A stretch of 64,000 nt of DNA from JAHJUB01 sp041653615 [NCBI: Candidatus Ratteibacteria bacterium]. GTDB taxonomy: Bacteria; Ratteibacteria; UBA8468; MWAK01. The translations under genes and the position numbers were made by a program. The number at the start of each line of letters is the position of its first letter. The stretch's first letter is position 1. The notes under the pieces were generated by a model. It was not told the origin of the DNA, did no database searches, and saw only the letters and a list, made by a program, of their open reading frames with translations. Shown here in pieces: positions 46,073 through 55,899 of this stretch. The stretch lies in the NCBI GenBank assembly GCA_041653615.1, contig JBAZEZ010000005.1, forward strand, positions 28,679-92,678, given 5' to 3'.

Positions 46073-47269
46073 ATGAACAAACCAAACAAAAAGAAAAGAT
46101 TGCTGGTTTTCGGTTCTATTCTCGCGATTTTGTTTTTGGTCATTCTGGCGGTTAAAATCGCGAAAAACAAGGAATCGGCGCCCAAGTTCCGCACCGAAAA
46201 GGTGACCCGGGGAGATGTTGTTACCACGGTTACGGCGACCGGCGCCATTAATCCGGTGACCACCGTCCAGGTCGGTACCCAGGTTTCCGGCACCATCAAG
46301 CGATTGTTCGTGGATTTTAATTCCACGGTGCGGAAAGGGCAAATGATTGCCCAGATAGACCCGACCTCCCTTGAGGCTCAGGCGGAACAGCAGCGGGCCG
46401 GTCTTATTTCCGCAAAGGCTAACGTAATCAAAGCGCAGGCGTCTCTCCTTGATGCCGACCGGACTTATAAACGCGACCAGGAACTCTTTTCCCGGAACCT
46501 GATCGCGCGCAGCGAATTGGACGTTGCCGAAACCAACTACCAGGCGAATGTGGCTTCGGTTGACGCGGCCAAGGCCCAGGTGACTCAGGCGCAGGCGTCT
46601 CTGAAGTACGTGGAGACCAACCTTGGTTACGCGAGGATAGTTTCTCCGGTGGATGGAATCGTTATCTCCCGCAATGTTGACGTTGGTCAGACGGTGGCCG
46701 CCAGTTTTTCAACGCCGACCTTGTTTACTATTGCCCAGGACTTGACCAAGATGCAGATTGACGCCAGCGTGGCGGAAGCGGATATCGGAAGCATCAAAAA
46801 CGGCCAGCCGGTGGAATTTACCGCCGACGCTTATCCGGAGGATATATTTCACGGCTCGGTCTGGCAAATTAGAAATGCGGCCATAACTGTTTCAAACGTG
46901 GTTACCTATGATGTAGTAATCAGGATGGATAATAAGGACTTGAAGTTAAAGCCCGGTATGACCGCCAACATTTCGTTTATTATTTCCACCCGGAAGGGCG
47001 TTCTGCGCGTGCCGGACGGCGCCTTAACTTTCATTCCTTCAGACGTTAAATCTAATGGCAAGTCAAAGGATAGGGGGGCAGGGGTCTGGATTCTCCAGGA
47101 CGGAAAGCCGAACCGAGCCGGGGTGACTACGGGTGAAAGCAACGGTACTTTTACGGAAATTACTTCAGGTCAACTGCAGGAGGGTGGCTTGGTAATAACC
47201 GGTTATCTTGTTTCGCCTAAGAATAATTCCGGGAACAACTCAGGGCAGCGTCCGCCCAGAATGTTTTAG
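46073..47269 (+). CDS. MacA-like periplasmic adaptor
   Basis: The 398-residue HlyD-family protein has an N-terminal anchor (about 9-26), VTATGAINPVTTVQVGTQVSGTIKRLFVDFNSTVRKGQMIAQIDP and ARIVSPVDGIVISRNVDVGQTVAASF. It links the ABC permease to TolC in MacAB-type exporters. A long coiled-coil region is visible (about 90-180). It is 3 nt from the TolC gene. A clover-like repeat and then the ATPase gene follow. Confidence 0.9.
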   Translation: MNKPNKKKRLLVFGSILAILFLVILAVKIAKNKESAPKFRTEKVTRGDVVTTVTATGAINPVTTVQVGTQVSGTIKRLFVDFNSTVRKGQMIAQIDPTSLEAQAEQQRAGLISAKANVIKAQASLLDADRTYKRDQELFSRNLIARSELDVAETNYQANVASVDAAKAQVTQAQASLKYVETNLGYARIVSPVDGIVISRNVDVGQTVAASFSTPTLFTIAQDLTKMQIDASVAEADIGSIKNGQPVEFTADAYPEDIFHGSVWQIRNAAITVSNVVTYDVVIRMDNKDLKLKPGMTANISFIISTRKGVLRVPDGALTFIPSDVKSNGKSKDRGAGVWILQDGKPNRAGVTTGESNGTFTEITSGQLQEGGLVITGYLVSPKNNSGNNSGQRPPRMF

Positions 47270-47270
47270 C

Positions 47271-47390
47271 CCAATTCGCCTTCATTCATATAGCGGCGTT
47301 GGCTTCGTCAGCAGCTTCCTCGGCGTACTTCCGTGTAAGCCTGCGTCGCTGCTTCCTTGCCGCCTTGTTCTATTTTTGAAGGCGAATTGG
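47271..47390. repeat. CCAATTCG clover-like repeat, copy 2
   Basis: CCAATTCGCCTTCA (47271) and TGAAGGCGAATTGG (47377-47390) are a perfect 14-nt inverted repeat. The centre shares TATAGCGGCGTTGG and CGTACTTCCGTGTA with copy 1. End bases differ from copy 1 in a compensating way. Confidence 0.85.
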
Positions 47391-47410
47391 TATAAATTTC
47401 GGTATAAATT

Positions 47411-48103
47411 ATGACTCTGCTTGAACTTTCCGGAGTATCCAAGGTTTATAATTTGGGCGATGTCAGTGTGACCGCGCTCAATAATGTTTCGGCTAACGTG
47501 GAAGAAGGTGATTTCCTGGCGATTATGGGTCCCTCCGGTTCCGGGAAGTCAACCTTTATGAATATTGTCGGTTGTCTGGATAAACCAACTTCCGGACGTT
47601 ATTTGCTGGAAGGCAAGGAAGTCGGCCGGCTGGACCGGGACACCCTGGCCGCCGTCCGGAATGAAAAACTCGGTTTTGTCTTCCAGGGTTTTAACCTTCT
47701 TTCCCGAACTTCAGCTTTGGAGAACGTGGAACTTCCGATGCTTTATTCCGGGGTTCCTTCGGGAGAGAGAAGGCGCAAAGCTTTAGCCATGCTTAAGTCC
47801 GTAGGTTTGGAAGGCAGGGAAAGACATTATCCCAACCAATTATCCGGCGGGCAGCAGCAGCGGGTCGCCATCGCCCGGGCCATCGTCAACGACGCAGCGG
47901 TTTTACTGGCCGACGAACCGACCGGGAACCTTGATACTCATACCAGCGCTGGAATAATGGAACTCTTCGTAAAACTCAATCGCGAATCTGGCATTACCGT
48001 TATCCTAGTAACTCACGAACCGGATATCGCCGCGTACAGCAAACGTATCCTGAGATTTTTGGACGGTAATATCATTGCCGACGAAAAAAGAAGCCTGATA
48101 TGA
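47411..48103 (+). CDS. ABC transporter ATP-binding protein (MacB-type, separate ATPase)
   Basis: The 230-residue ATPase has Walker [10 protein letters not shown], the signature [15 protein letters not shown] and Walker [14 protein letters not shown]. It pairs with the permease at 48100, whose gene it overlaps by 4 nt. In MacB proper the two are fused; here they are separate. The gene starts about 20 nt after a repeat without a clear Shine-Dalgarno. Confidence 0.93.
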   Translation: MTLLELSGVSKVYNLGDVSVTALNNVSANVEEGDFLAIMGPSGSGKSTFMNIVGCLDKPTSGRYLLEGKEVGRLDRDTLAAVRNEKLGFVFQGFNLLSRTSALENVELPMLYSGVPSGERRRKALAMLKSVGLEGRERHYPNQLSGGQQQRVAIARAIVNDAAVLLADEPTGNLDTHTSAGIMELFVKLNRESGITVILVTHEPDIAAYSKRILRFLDGNIIADEKRSLI

Positions 48104-49329
48104 TTAGCGTAAGCGCCACTATCAAAATTTCCCTAAGGGCTTTGCAGACCAACAAGATAAGGTCAGGCCTTACCATCCTGGGTATTGTGATTGGCGTGGG
48201 CGCGGTAATCGCCATGCTGGCCATCGGCAATGGTGCGCGTCAGCAGATTACCGACCAGATTTCCAGCATCGGTAGTAATCTTTTGATGGTGCGGTCCGGT
48301 TCGTCCGCTTCCGGAGGGGTAAGAATGGGCGCCGGTACTCAACCGACCCTGACCTTGCTGGACGCGGAAGCAATTATAAAAGATTGCCCTTCGGTAACCG
48401 CGGCCGCTCCGGTAGTTAACGGCGGAGCGCAGGCGATAAACGGCAATAAAAACTGGTCAACTTCCGTCACCGGAAGCACTCCGGACTTTTTAGAAGTCAG
48501 AGATTGGCAGGTGGCCGAGGGCCGTTCGATAACCGACCAGGACGTTCGGAGCGCGGCCAAGGTCTGCCTGTTGGGCGCCACCGTGGTTGACAACCTCTTT
48601 GGTGACCAACCTCCGACCGGTAAGGTCATCCGGCTTAAAAATATGCCCTTTATGGTGGTTGGCATGCTGGCCAGCAAAGGTCAGTCGGCGATGGGCCAGG
48701 ACCAGGACGATGTCATTATAGTGCCGGTAACGACCGCCCAGAAGAAGCTCTTCGGCACTTCTTTTCCCGGAATGGTTAATACCATTACGGTGAAGGCGAA
48801 CAGCGCCGAAGGAACCAAATCGGCGCAACAAGAGATAGAGAACCTTTTAAAACGCAGGCACCACATCGGTTTGGGAAAAGACCCTGATTTTACGGTCCGC
48901 GACCTTACCCAAATCATGCAGGCCGCCGAACAATCCAGCCAGGTTATGACTATTCTGCTGGGCGCTATCGCTTCCATCTCGCTGTTGGTGGGCGGAATCG
49001 GCGTGATGAACATAATGCTGGTCTCGGTTGCCGAGCGGACCCGTGAAATCGGCATTCGGATGGCGGTTGGCGCCAAGACTTGGGACATACGCCTCCAATT
49101 TATCACCGAGGCCCTGACCCTATCCCTCATCGGCGGAATTATCGGAATCATGTTTGGCGTAATCGGCGCCAAGGTTATTTCCGTAAAGGCCGGCTGGCCG
49201 ACCGCCGTGTCGCTTTCCTCGATTATGATGTCCTTCGGTTTTTCCGGTTTCGTGGGCATCTTCTTCGGTTTCTACCCCGCCTACAAAGCTTCCCTGCTTA
49301 ACCCCATCGACGCCCTCCGGTACGAATGA
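48100..49329 (+). CDS. MacB-type ABC permease
   Basis: The 409-residue permease has the MacB/FtsX layout: helix 1 (about 20-42, GLTILGIVIGVGAVIAML), a periplasmic domain and three C-terminal helices, with VGGIGVMNIMLVSVAERTREIGIRMAVGAKTWDI and the end NPIDALRYE. It forms the TolC/MacA-linked mechanotransmission pump with the genes upstream. Substrate unknown (macrolides, peptides or lipids are typical). It overlaps the ATPase by 4 nt. Confidence 0.92.
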   Translation: MISVSATIKISLRALQTNKIRSGLTILGIVIGVGAVIAMLAIGNGARQQITDQISSIGSNLLMVRSGSSASGGVRMGAGTQPTLTLLDAEAIIKDCPSVTAAAPVVNGGAQAINGNKNWSTSVTGSTPDFLEVRDWQVAEGRSITDQDVRSAAKVCLLGATVVDNLFGDQPPTGKVIRLKNMPFMVVGMLASKGQSAMGQDQDDVIIVPVTTAQKKLFGTSFPGMVNTITVKANSAEGTKSAQQEIENLLKRRHHIGLGKDPDFTVRDLTQIMQAAEQSSQVMTILLGAIASISLLVGGIGVMNIMLVSVAERTREIGIRMAVGAKTWDIRLQFITEALTLSLIGGIIGIMFGVIGAKVISVKAGWPTAVSLSSIMMSFGFSGFVGIFFGFYPAYKASLLNPIDALRYE

Positions 49330-49430
49330 AATTGATATAAATACAATCAATGTCGTTGACTTAAAAAAAGAATATGGCTTAAAATAACCCTATCTTCTTT
49401 TATTTCTCCTCTATAAAACAGATTAATAGA

Positions 49431-51038
49431 ATGAAAAAGAACTGTTGGTGGAGATGTTGCTTGATAGCCGGGTTTTTATTTTACCTGGCTGGGTGTTCGG
49501 CGCAGCATTATCGGGAAAGCGCGGACCGCGAGGTTTACCGCATCCTGGCGGAGAAGAAGGGGCCGGGTCCGGTGGTTTCTTTTGATATTGAACCAAAAAG
49601 TCCGCCGGTTTTTTTGCCGGGCGAGATAAAAGAGGTCGGCCTGCGGGAAGTGCTTCAGCTGGCAGCCCTGCACAGTCGGGAATATCAGGATAGGAAGGAG
49701 AGTCTTTATCTGCAAGCGCTTAGTCTCACGGCCCAGCGCCACAACTATCGGCCCAGGTTTGGCGCTGGTATCAACGTCGACTGGACAACCGCCGGTAAGG
49801 ACAGTGTGAGTGTTGCCGGCGATTTTTCGCTTGTCCAGTGGTTGGCCGACGGCTCCCAGGTTACCCTGAATCTGGGTACGGATTTTTTACGGTATCTGAC
49901 CGGCGACCCGCAAGAGTCGCTCGGTTCGCTCTTGAGCCTTAATCTCCTGCAGCCTATTTTTCGGGGCGCCGGTCGACGGGTTGCCCGGGAAAATCTCACC
50001 CAGTCCGAACGGGATGTTGTTTACGCCATCCGCTCTTTTTTGCATTATCAGCGCACCTTTTCGGTTGCAATTACCACCAATTACTATCAACTCCTGGAGC
50101 AGAAGATGGTGTTGTCTAACGAAGAGAATAATTATCAGCAATTGGTGGCAAATCGCCAGCGCAGCGAGATGCTGGGTGAAGCCGGTCGTTTACCCCTTTT
50201 CCAGGTGGATCAAGCCCGCCAGGATGAGTTGAAAGCTTACGAACGGATGATTTCGGCCCGCACAATTTACCAGGAAGAGGTTGACCAGTTTAAGGTTTTG
50301 TTAGGATTGCCGGCTAACGCCGCCATTCGTTTCAGCGACAAGGAGGCCGAGGAGTTGACTACCCGGGCACTGCCGGTTCTCCAGCTGGACCTGGCGCAGG
50401 CGCTCAAGATATCTTTGCAAAACCGGCTGGATCTGATGAGCGCCCTGGACGCGGTTGAGGACGCCGGTCGCAAAGTGACGGTTTCCCGGGATAATCTTCG
50501 GTCCGACCTTTCGTTTGTTGGCGCTGCCAGCGGTTCGACACCGGAGGATGAAAACACGGTTCTAAAATTTGAATCGAATAAAGTTGATTACAGCGCCGGT
50601 TTGCATCTGAATTTACCCGTTGACCGGTTGACGGAAAGGAATAGTTATCGCCAGAGTTTAATTTCTCTGGAACACAGCCGCCGCAACCTGTCTTTGGTGC
50701 AGGACAGCGTTTCTTTGGGAATGCGCACCGCCTGGCGCAACCTGGAACAAGCCCGGCAGAGTTACGAAAATCAAAAGATCAGTTTAGCGTTGGCGCAACG
50801 GAGGGTGGAGAGCACTAACATGCTGCTGGATGCGGGCCGGGCATCCCAGCGGGACCTTTTAGAGGCACAGAGCGCCAGTCTGCAGGCACGCAACAGCCTT
50901 CTGGCGGCAACGGTTGATTATCTTTCCGCCGACCTGGCTTTTTTGCGGGACGCAGAGATGCTGGAGATTGGCAGCAATGGTGTTTGGACGGGAGATTGGA
51001 ATGCGCAAACTAATACGGATACAGAGATTAAAAACTAA
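49431..51038 (+). CDS. TolC-like outer-membrane lipoprotein
   Basis: The 535-residue protein starts with a lipoprotein signal (FYLAGCSA, Cys near 22). It has OEP helical repeats, for example GEAGRLPLFQVDQARQDELKAYERMI and LDAGRASQRDLLEAQSASLQARNSLL. It is longer than the two other TolC copies. Its stop overlaps the following adaptor gene by 38 nt. It forms the outer-membrane part of the third export unit. Confidence 0.85.
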   Translation: MKKNCWWRCCLIAGFLFYLAGCSAQHYRESADREVYRILAEKKGPGPVVSFDIEPKSPPVFLPGEIKEVGLREVLQLAALHSREYQDRKESLYLQALSLTAQRHNYRPRFGAGINVDWTTAGKDSVSVAGDFSLVQWLADGSQVTLNLGTDFLRYLTGDPQESLGSLLSLNLLQPIFRGAGRRVARENLTQSERDVVYAIRSFLHYQRTFSVAITTNYYQLLEQKMVLSNEENNYQQLVANRQRSEMLGEAGRLPLFQVDQARQDELKAYERMISARTIYQEEVDQFKVLLGLPANAAIRFSDKEAEELTTRALPVLQLDLAQALKISLQNRLDLMSALDAVEDAGRKVTVSRDNLRSDLSFVGAASGSTPEDENTVLKFESNKVDYSAGLHLNLPVDRLTERNSYRQSLISLEHSRRNLSLVQDSVSLGMRTAWRNLEQARQSYENQKISLALAQRRVESTNMLLDAGRASQRDLLEAQSASLQARNSLLAATVDYLSADLAFLRDAEMLEIGSNGVWTGDWNAQTNTDTEIKN

Positions 51039-52788
51039 GTTGGTATTTTGGGCTAAAATACCCCCAAAAAGAAAACGTTTGTTTATTTGGCTTTTTCCGG
51101 CGGTGATTATTTTGCTGCTCGTCCTGATGCTGGGAGGCCGGAAAGAAAAGACCACGGAGTTGACCTGGCGGGTCCAGCCGGGCGATTTAAGGGTGACGGT
51201 GTTGGAAGGCGGAACGCTGAAAGCGGTGCGGAGCCAGGATATCCTTTCTGAAGTTGAGGGGCAGAGTACGATTCTGGATATTGTGCCGGAAGGGACCGTG
51301 GTGACCGAGGAAGATATTAAAAATGGTAAGGTGCTGGTGCGCCTGGATTCTTCCCAGATGAGAGAGAGATTAGCCCAGGAAGAGATTAATTTACAGAATG
51401 CGGAGACAACGCTGACCGATGCCCGGGAAGGTCTTCAAATCCAGGTTAACCAGAATGACACCAACGTTCGAAAAGGCGAATTGAGTTTGACTTTTGCCAG
51501 GATGGAACTGGAAAAGTATCTGGGCAGCCGTTTGACGGAGACGGTGTTGAAGCAGAAAGGTGAAGTCAAACCCGGAGAAATTTTTGCCAGCCCGGACCTG
51601 GAGGGCGAAGCTCAGCGCCAGATGAAACAGTTCAAGAATGCGATAGATTTGGCCAAAGAACAGCTTTCCCGCGACCAGGACCGTTTGAATTGGACCAAAA
51701 AACTGGTGGAGAAGGGCTACGCAACCCGGGGAGAACAGGAGGCCGATAATCTGGCAGTTCAGCAGCGGCAGGTGGAAACCGAGCAGGCCCAGACCGGGTA
51801 CCTTCTTTTCAAGAACTATGATTTTCCCAAGGAATTGGCAAAGCGGTTTTCCGATTTTCGGGAAGCCGGAGAAGAGTTGACCCGTATTAAGGCCAATGCC
51901 CGGTCTCAAGAATCCCAGGCCCGTAACCGATTGGTGACCCGGCAAGCCTCTTATGTATTGACGCAGGATCGGGTCAAACGTTATCAGACCCAGGTGGAAA
52001 AAAGCATTATTGTCGCCACCCAGCCAGGCATCGTGGTTTATGCCAGCAGTGCTAATCCTTTTCGATCAGGTCAGCCCATTCAGGCCGGCGCTACGGTTTA
52101 TCAGCGCCAGGCCATTATTACCTTGCCGGATATTTCCCAGATGTCGGTGGAACTAAAAGTACCGGAGTCTTCCATTGATAAGATTCGGGAAGGGCAGACG
52201 GCACGGATTACGGTGGATGCTTTCCCGGGTATGTCTGTTGCCGGCAAAGTAAGCAAGATGGCGCTTTTGCCGGATGCCACCATGCGTTGGATGAACCCGG
52301 ATATCAATGTGTACGCGGTAGAGGTTGTTCTGGACCAGGAAATGCCGGACCTGCGGCCCGGAATGTCAACCCAGGTGGAGATATTGGTGGCTGAGCTTAA
52401 AAATGTTCTTTTGATTCCACTTTCGGCGCTCCATGTTTCAGACGGTAATTACTCGTGCGTTAAGATGGTCCGGCGCCGGTCGGTTGAGGTTCCGGTGGTA
52501 ATCGGATTGAATAATGAGAATTTTGCCGAAGTGAAAAGCGGCCTGAAGCGCGGAGATGTGGTATTCCTATCCGGAGCTGCTACTCTGCCGACGCTGGTGT
52601 CGGAAACGCCGAAAATGGAAAAGGTTGCGCCGGATAATGAGGGAATCGCTAAAGAACAGCCTGTTTCCAAACAGCCGATAGAACCGGTCGGCGGAAAGAC
52701 CGGCGGGAAAACCAGTGTTGAAAATGGCGGTGGCGCACCGGCTCCGGTTCGGCAAAGGCCGATTATCCGGGAAGAAAAACTAAAATAA
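51001..52788 (+). CDS. HlyD-family adaptor (long form)
   Basis: The 595-residue protein has one N-terminal helix (about 20-40, LFIWLFPAVIILLLVLML), a lipoyl-like region, a long coiled-coil (about 115-310) and C-terminal beta parts: VELKVPESSIDKIREGQTARITVDAFPGM. A low-complexity Pro/Gly/Lys tail closes it. The start at 51001 is chosen over an earlier in-frame ATG because GGGAG lies 7 nt upstream and the membrane helix follows. It lies inside the end of the TolC gene, so translation is coupled. It links TolC to the ABC pump at 52789-54776. Confidence 0.85.
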   Translation: MRKLIRIQRLKTKLVFWAKIPPKRKRLFIWLFPAVIILLLVLMLGGRKEKTTELTWRVQPGDLRVTVLEGGTLKAVRSQDILSEVEGQSTILDIVPEGTVVTEEDIKNGKVLVRLDSSQMRERLAQEEINLQNAETTLTDAREGLQIQVNQNDTNVRKGELSLTFARMELEKYLGSRLTETVLKQKGEVKPGEIFASPDLEGEAQRQMKQFKNAIDLAKEQLSRDQDRLNWTKKLVEKGYATRGEQEADNLAVQQRQVETEQAQTGYLLFKNYDFPKELAKRFSDFREAGEELTRIKANARSQESQARNRLVTRQASYVLTQDRVKRYQTQVEKSIIVATQPGIVVYASSANPFRSGQPIQAGATVYQRQAIITLPDISQMSVELKVPESSIDKIREGQTARITVDAFPGMSVAGKVSKMALLPDATMRWMNPDINVYAVEVVLDQEMPDLRPGMSTQVEILVAELKNVLLIPLSALHVSDGNYSCVKMVRRRSVEVPVVIGLNNENFAEVKSGLKRGDVVFLSGAATLPTLVSETPKMEKVAPDNEGIAKEQPVSKQPIEPVGGKTGGKTSVENGGGAPAPVRQRPIIREEKLK

Positions 52789-53484
52789 ATGGTTGAACAA
52801 AACAAAAAAATACCGGCGATACAGTTGGAAGAAATCAGCCGGATTTACCAAATGGCGGCAGGCGAGGTAGCGGCCCTGGCGGGAATTAATCTCACAGTGG
52901 AACAGGGTGAATACATGGCGATTATGGGTCCATCCGGTTCCGGCAAAACAACCCTGTTGAATCTGCTGGGCTGCCTGGATCAGCCCACCGGCGGACGATA
53001 TTATCTCGGCGGAGAAGATGTTTCGGCGCTTCCCGACGACCAGCTTTCGGAAATTCGCAACCGCAAAATAGGTTTTATATTCCAGTCGTATAACCTGATT
53101 CCGGAATTGACCGTTCTGGAGAATATTGAGATTCCACTTTTTTACCGGAATCCTCATGACTCGGACGGACTTCAACGCGCGGTCCGCCTGGCGGAAATGG
53201 TCGGCCTCGGCAGCCGTTTGGACCACCGGCCGGCCCAACTCTCCGGCGGGCAACAGCAACGGGTGGCTATCGCCCGCAGCCTGGTAAATGACCCGCTTAT
53301 TATTCTGGCGGATGAGCCGACCGGCAACCTTGATTCCACAACCGGGCAGGAGATCCTTTCCGTCCTGCAGGAGATGCATCGTCAGGGTAAGACGCTGGTG
53401 GTTATTACTCACGACATCAGCGTGGCGCAACACTCTTCCCGAATAATTAATATTGTGGACGGGCACATAAAAGAACAAAACTAA
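52789..53484 (+). CDS. ABC transporter ATP-binding protein
   Basis: The 231-residue ATPase has Walker [25 protein letters not shown] and [13 protein letters not shown]. It starts directly after the adaptor stop codon and ends overlapping the permease start by 1 nt. It powers the MacB-like permease at 53484. Confidence 0.93.
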   Translation: MVEQNKKIPAIQLEEISRIYQMAAGEVAALAGINLTVEQGEYMAIMGPSGSGKTTLLNLLGCLDQPTGGRYYLGGEDVSALPDDQLSEIRNRKIGFIFQSYNLIPELTVLENIEIPLFYRNPHDSDGLQRAVRLAEMVGLGSRLDHRPAQLSGGQQQRVAIARSLVNDPLIILADEPTGNLDSTTGQEILSVLQEMHRQGKTLVVITHDISVAQHSSRIINIVDGHIKEQN

Positions 53485-54776
53485 TGATACTTCCTTTATT
53501 CTTTCAGCGGAACCTGACGGTCGGTTTAAAAAGTCTCTGGCACCGGCGGCTCCGTTCTTTGCTGACGGTTCTGGGCATCGTTTTTGGCGTGGCTTCCGTT
53601 ATCGCGATGCTGGCTATCGGCGAAGGCGCCAGTTACGAGGCCCAGCAGCGGATTAAACAGATGGGCAGTTTGAATATCATCCTGCGCAGCGTCAAAGCGC
53701 CGGTTGGCGGTCCGGGTGCTAAGAAAAACACCCAAAGCACATCGGGTATGTCGATAGACAAATATGGTTTACTCCGGAGCGATTTTTCCCGGCTTAAGAC
53801 CATTCCTTCGTTAAACCAGTCGGCCCAGTTGCGTCGGACAAGGGAGACGGTCTGGCAGGGAGAGTGGAGCTTTCCCGGACAACTGGTATCGACCAACCCA
53901 AGTTATTTTCAACTGGTCAGCCTCTCTTTGGCGTCCGGCCGGTTATTTAATGAAGATGACAATCTCCATCGGTCCAATGTGGCGGTGCTGGGCGCCGGCC
54001 TTGCCCAAAAACTTTTCCCACTGGGCGGCGGTCTCGGGGAGACTGTCCGGGTTAAAAGGAACTATTACCGGGTAATCGGAATCTTATCGGACCGCAGTAT
54101 CTCCGGCGGCGGGTCTACGGTGGCGACGGAAAACGTCAATTATGAAATTTACATCCCGTTCTTAACCGGAATGAGCCAGTTTGGAGAGTTCATTTTTAAA
54201 AATGAGGCGGGAAGCGTTCAGCGGGAATGGGTGGAATTGCACGAAATAGTGCTGAAGGTTGGTTTGGAATCCGACATTCCGGCAACCGTTAGTTTAATCT
54301 CGGCGGAGTTGAAGAGAAGCCATAAGGCGGATGACTACGAGATTATGGTGCCTCTGGAACTTCTAAAACAGGCCGAGCAGACCAAGCGTATTTTTAATAT
54401 TGTCCTGGGGTCTATCGCGGCTATTTCGCTGTTAGTGGGCGGCATCGGCATCATGAATATTATGTTGGCCAGCGTTATGGAACGGATTCGGGAAATCGGT
54501 CTGCGCCGGGCTTTGGGCGCCCGCAAGCGGGATATCGTAACCCAGTTCCTGTCCGAGGCGGTAATTCTTTCCGCCATCGGCGGTGCTATCGGCGTTATCC
54601 TGGGAATTTTTGTCCCGGCGCTGGTTACGCGCGCTACCGGCATGAAGACAATCGTTACGCTCTGGTCTCCCATCCTTGCCTTTGCCATTTCCGCGGCCAT
54701 CGGAGTTATTTTCGGTTTCTATCCGGCCCGTTCCGCGGCCGAGTTGGACCCGATAACCGCTTTGCGCAACGAATAG
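53484..54776 (+). CDS. MacB-like ABC permease
   Basis: The 430-residue permease has helix 1 (about 20-43, LTVLGIVFGVASVIAML), a periplasmic domain, and three C-terminal helices with VGGIGIMNIMLASVMERIREIGLRRALGARKRDI and the end LDPITALRNE. It completes the third tripartite unit. Substrate unknown. It overlaps the ATPase stop. Confidence 0.92.
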   Translation: MILPLFFQRNLTVGLKSLWHRRLRSLLTVLGIVFGVASVIAMLAIGEGASYEAQQRIKQMGSLNIILRSVKAPVGGPGAKKNTQSTSGMSIDKYGLLRSDFSRLKTIPSLNQSAQLRRTRETVWQGEWSFPGQLVSTNPSYFQLVSLSLASGRLFNEDDNLHRSNVAVLGAGLAQKLFPLGGGLGETVRVKRNYYRVIGILSDRSISGGGSTVATENVNYEIYIPFLTGMSQFGEFIFKNEAGSVQREWVELHEIVLKVGLESDIPATVSLISAELKRSHKADDYEIMVPLELLKQAEQTKRIFNIVLGSIAAISLLVGGIGIMNIMLASVMERIREIGLRRALGARKRDIVTQFLSEAVILSAIGGAIGVILGIFVPALVTRATGMKTIVTLWSPILAFAISAAIGVIFGFYPARSAAELDPITALRNE

Positions 54777-54849
54777 GGGAACAACCTGGAAGCCGTTTAA
54801 AAAGCCCGCCTGTTTTTTTCCATACTAATTTAATATCAAATCAGTATGC

Positions 54850-55689
54850 TTAGCGCAGGTGATATTCGGACAATTTAACAAAGCGGAAACCTTTCTTCTT
54901 AAGTTCCGGCACCGCGGCGATTATCCCTTCGGCAGTCTCTTTCTCCGGGTGGTTCATGTGGCAAATGATGATTGAACCTGGTCCGGCAGTAAGGAGAGCT
55001 GTCTTAACCTGCGCGGCAGAATAGGTGGCGCCTTTGTCGCCCAGTATGCTGAAACCGACCGCTTGATAACCTAATGCTTCAACGATTTTTAAAGCCACTT
55101 CGTCGTAATAGGCGGTTCCGGACCGGTAATATTTCGGTTTGCGGCCGGTCAATCGTTCTATTTTTTGACCGTTTGTTTCCACTTCTTCAAACACCTCTCC
55201 CGAATTAGCGGTGCCTTTAATGCCGTAGACCGACCGGCCGTTTACGGAGCAGGGCCGGTGTAGCCATCCGTGATTTTCAATTTCAAACAATTTGTTGCTT
55301 GCCAGCCGCTTGAATGTTTCCGGATTTTTATCAATCCAGCGGCTATTGATAAAAAGAGTGGCGGGAACGCTTTCTTGAATCAGGAAGGTTATTAATTCCG
55401 TATCGTACCCGTCTTTTTCCGAACCGCAGGCGTCAAGAGTGAGCGCGACAACTTTTTGACGCGTGTTCAGCCGGGTTTTGACGCCGGGTAGAACTTCGGC
55501 CCACTGTCGGGGGTCTTGGCCGTTGAAACGGGAAACAGTGTCCTTTTTGCTGAGGGTGCCTTGATTATTCCGGTTTTTCGGGCTTTGGCCCGAAAGGGTG
55601 GCCCCCGAAATAAAGATAAGGACGAATACGGCCGAAAAGAGCGTAAATCCTAACGGAAAATGTCTGATATTCGTGGTTTTTCTTAAAGT
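54850..55689 (-). CDS. Polysaccharide deacetylase family protein, start codon unclear
   Basis: The minus-strand frame is open from 55689 (just after a stop) to 54850, 279 codons. It encodes a signal-peptide-like start (HFPLGFTLFSAVFVLIFISG), then VVALTLDACGS (the NodB motif 1 variant), ATLFINSRWIDKNPETFKRL, EIENHGWLHRP (His-x3-His metal motif) and YYRSGTAYYDE, closing with IICHMNHPEKETAE. All homologous parts are present, but I find no ATG, GTG or TTG between the upstream stop and the TTG at 55290, which is past motif 1. Either a rare start (for example ATC or ATT), a base change or a sequencing error must explain this. It should act on glycans outside the cytoplasm. Confidence 0.65.
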   Translation of the reverse strand, partial: TLRKTTNIRHFPLGFTLFSAVFVLIFISGATLSGQSPKNRNNQGTLSKKDTVSRFNGQDPRQWAEVLPGVKTRLNTRQKVVALTLDACGSEKDGYDTELITFLIQESVPATLFINSRWIDKNPETFKRLASNKLFEIENHGWLHRPCSVNGRSVYGIKGTANSGEVFEEVETNGQKIERLTGRKPKYYRSGTAYYDEVALKIVEALGYQAVGFSILGDKGATYSAAQVKTALLTAGPGSIIICHMNHPEKETAEGIIAAVPELKKKGFRFVKLSEYHLR

Positions 55690-55840
55690 TTAGCCGGGGA
55701 ATAATGATATTTCTTGAACTTTTAGCTGGTTTGAAATCACCTCTCGTTTCTCGGGTATGTTATCACAGATTGAAGTGTTTCTCCAGCCGGCGTCATAAGC
55801 TCGATATTTCGGGTAATGGTATCAGCACAATGATTTTTTG

Positions 55841-55852
55841 ACACAATTGTGT
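55841..55852. promoter_or_regulatory. Perfect 12-bp palindrome in the PilZ gene promoter region
   Basis: ACACAATTGTGT is a perfect palindrome overlapping the TTGACA and immediately before TATACT (55853-). It is a candidate operator for the PilZ gene at 55900. Confidence 0.45.
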
Positions 55853-55899
55853 TATACTAAATAGACAAAAGGTTAAATAAAAATGGGGGGGGTAAGATA

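Noticed and set aside
43129-47390. Insertion sequence with transposase
   Set aside because: The elements are only about 120 bp with inverted ends and no coding capacity.
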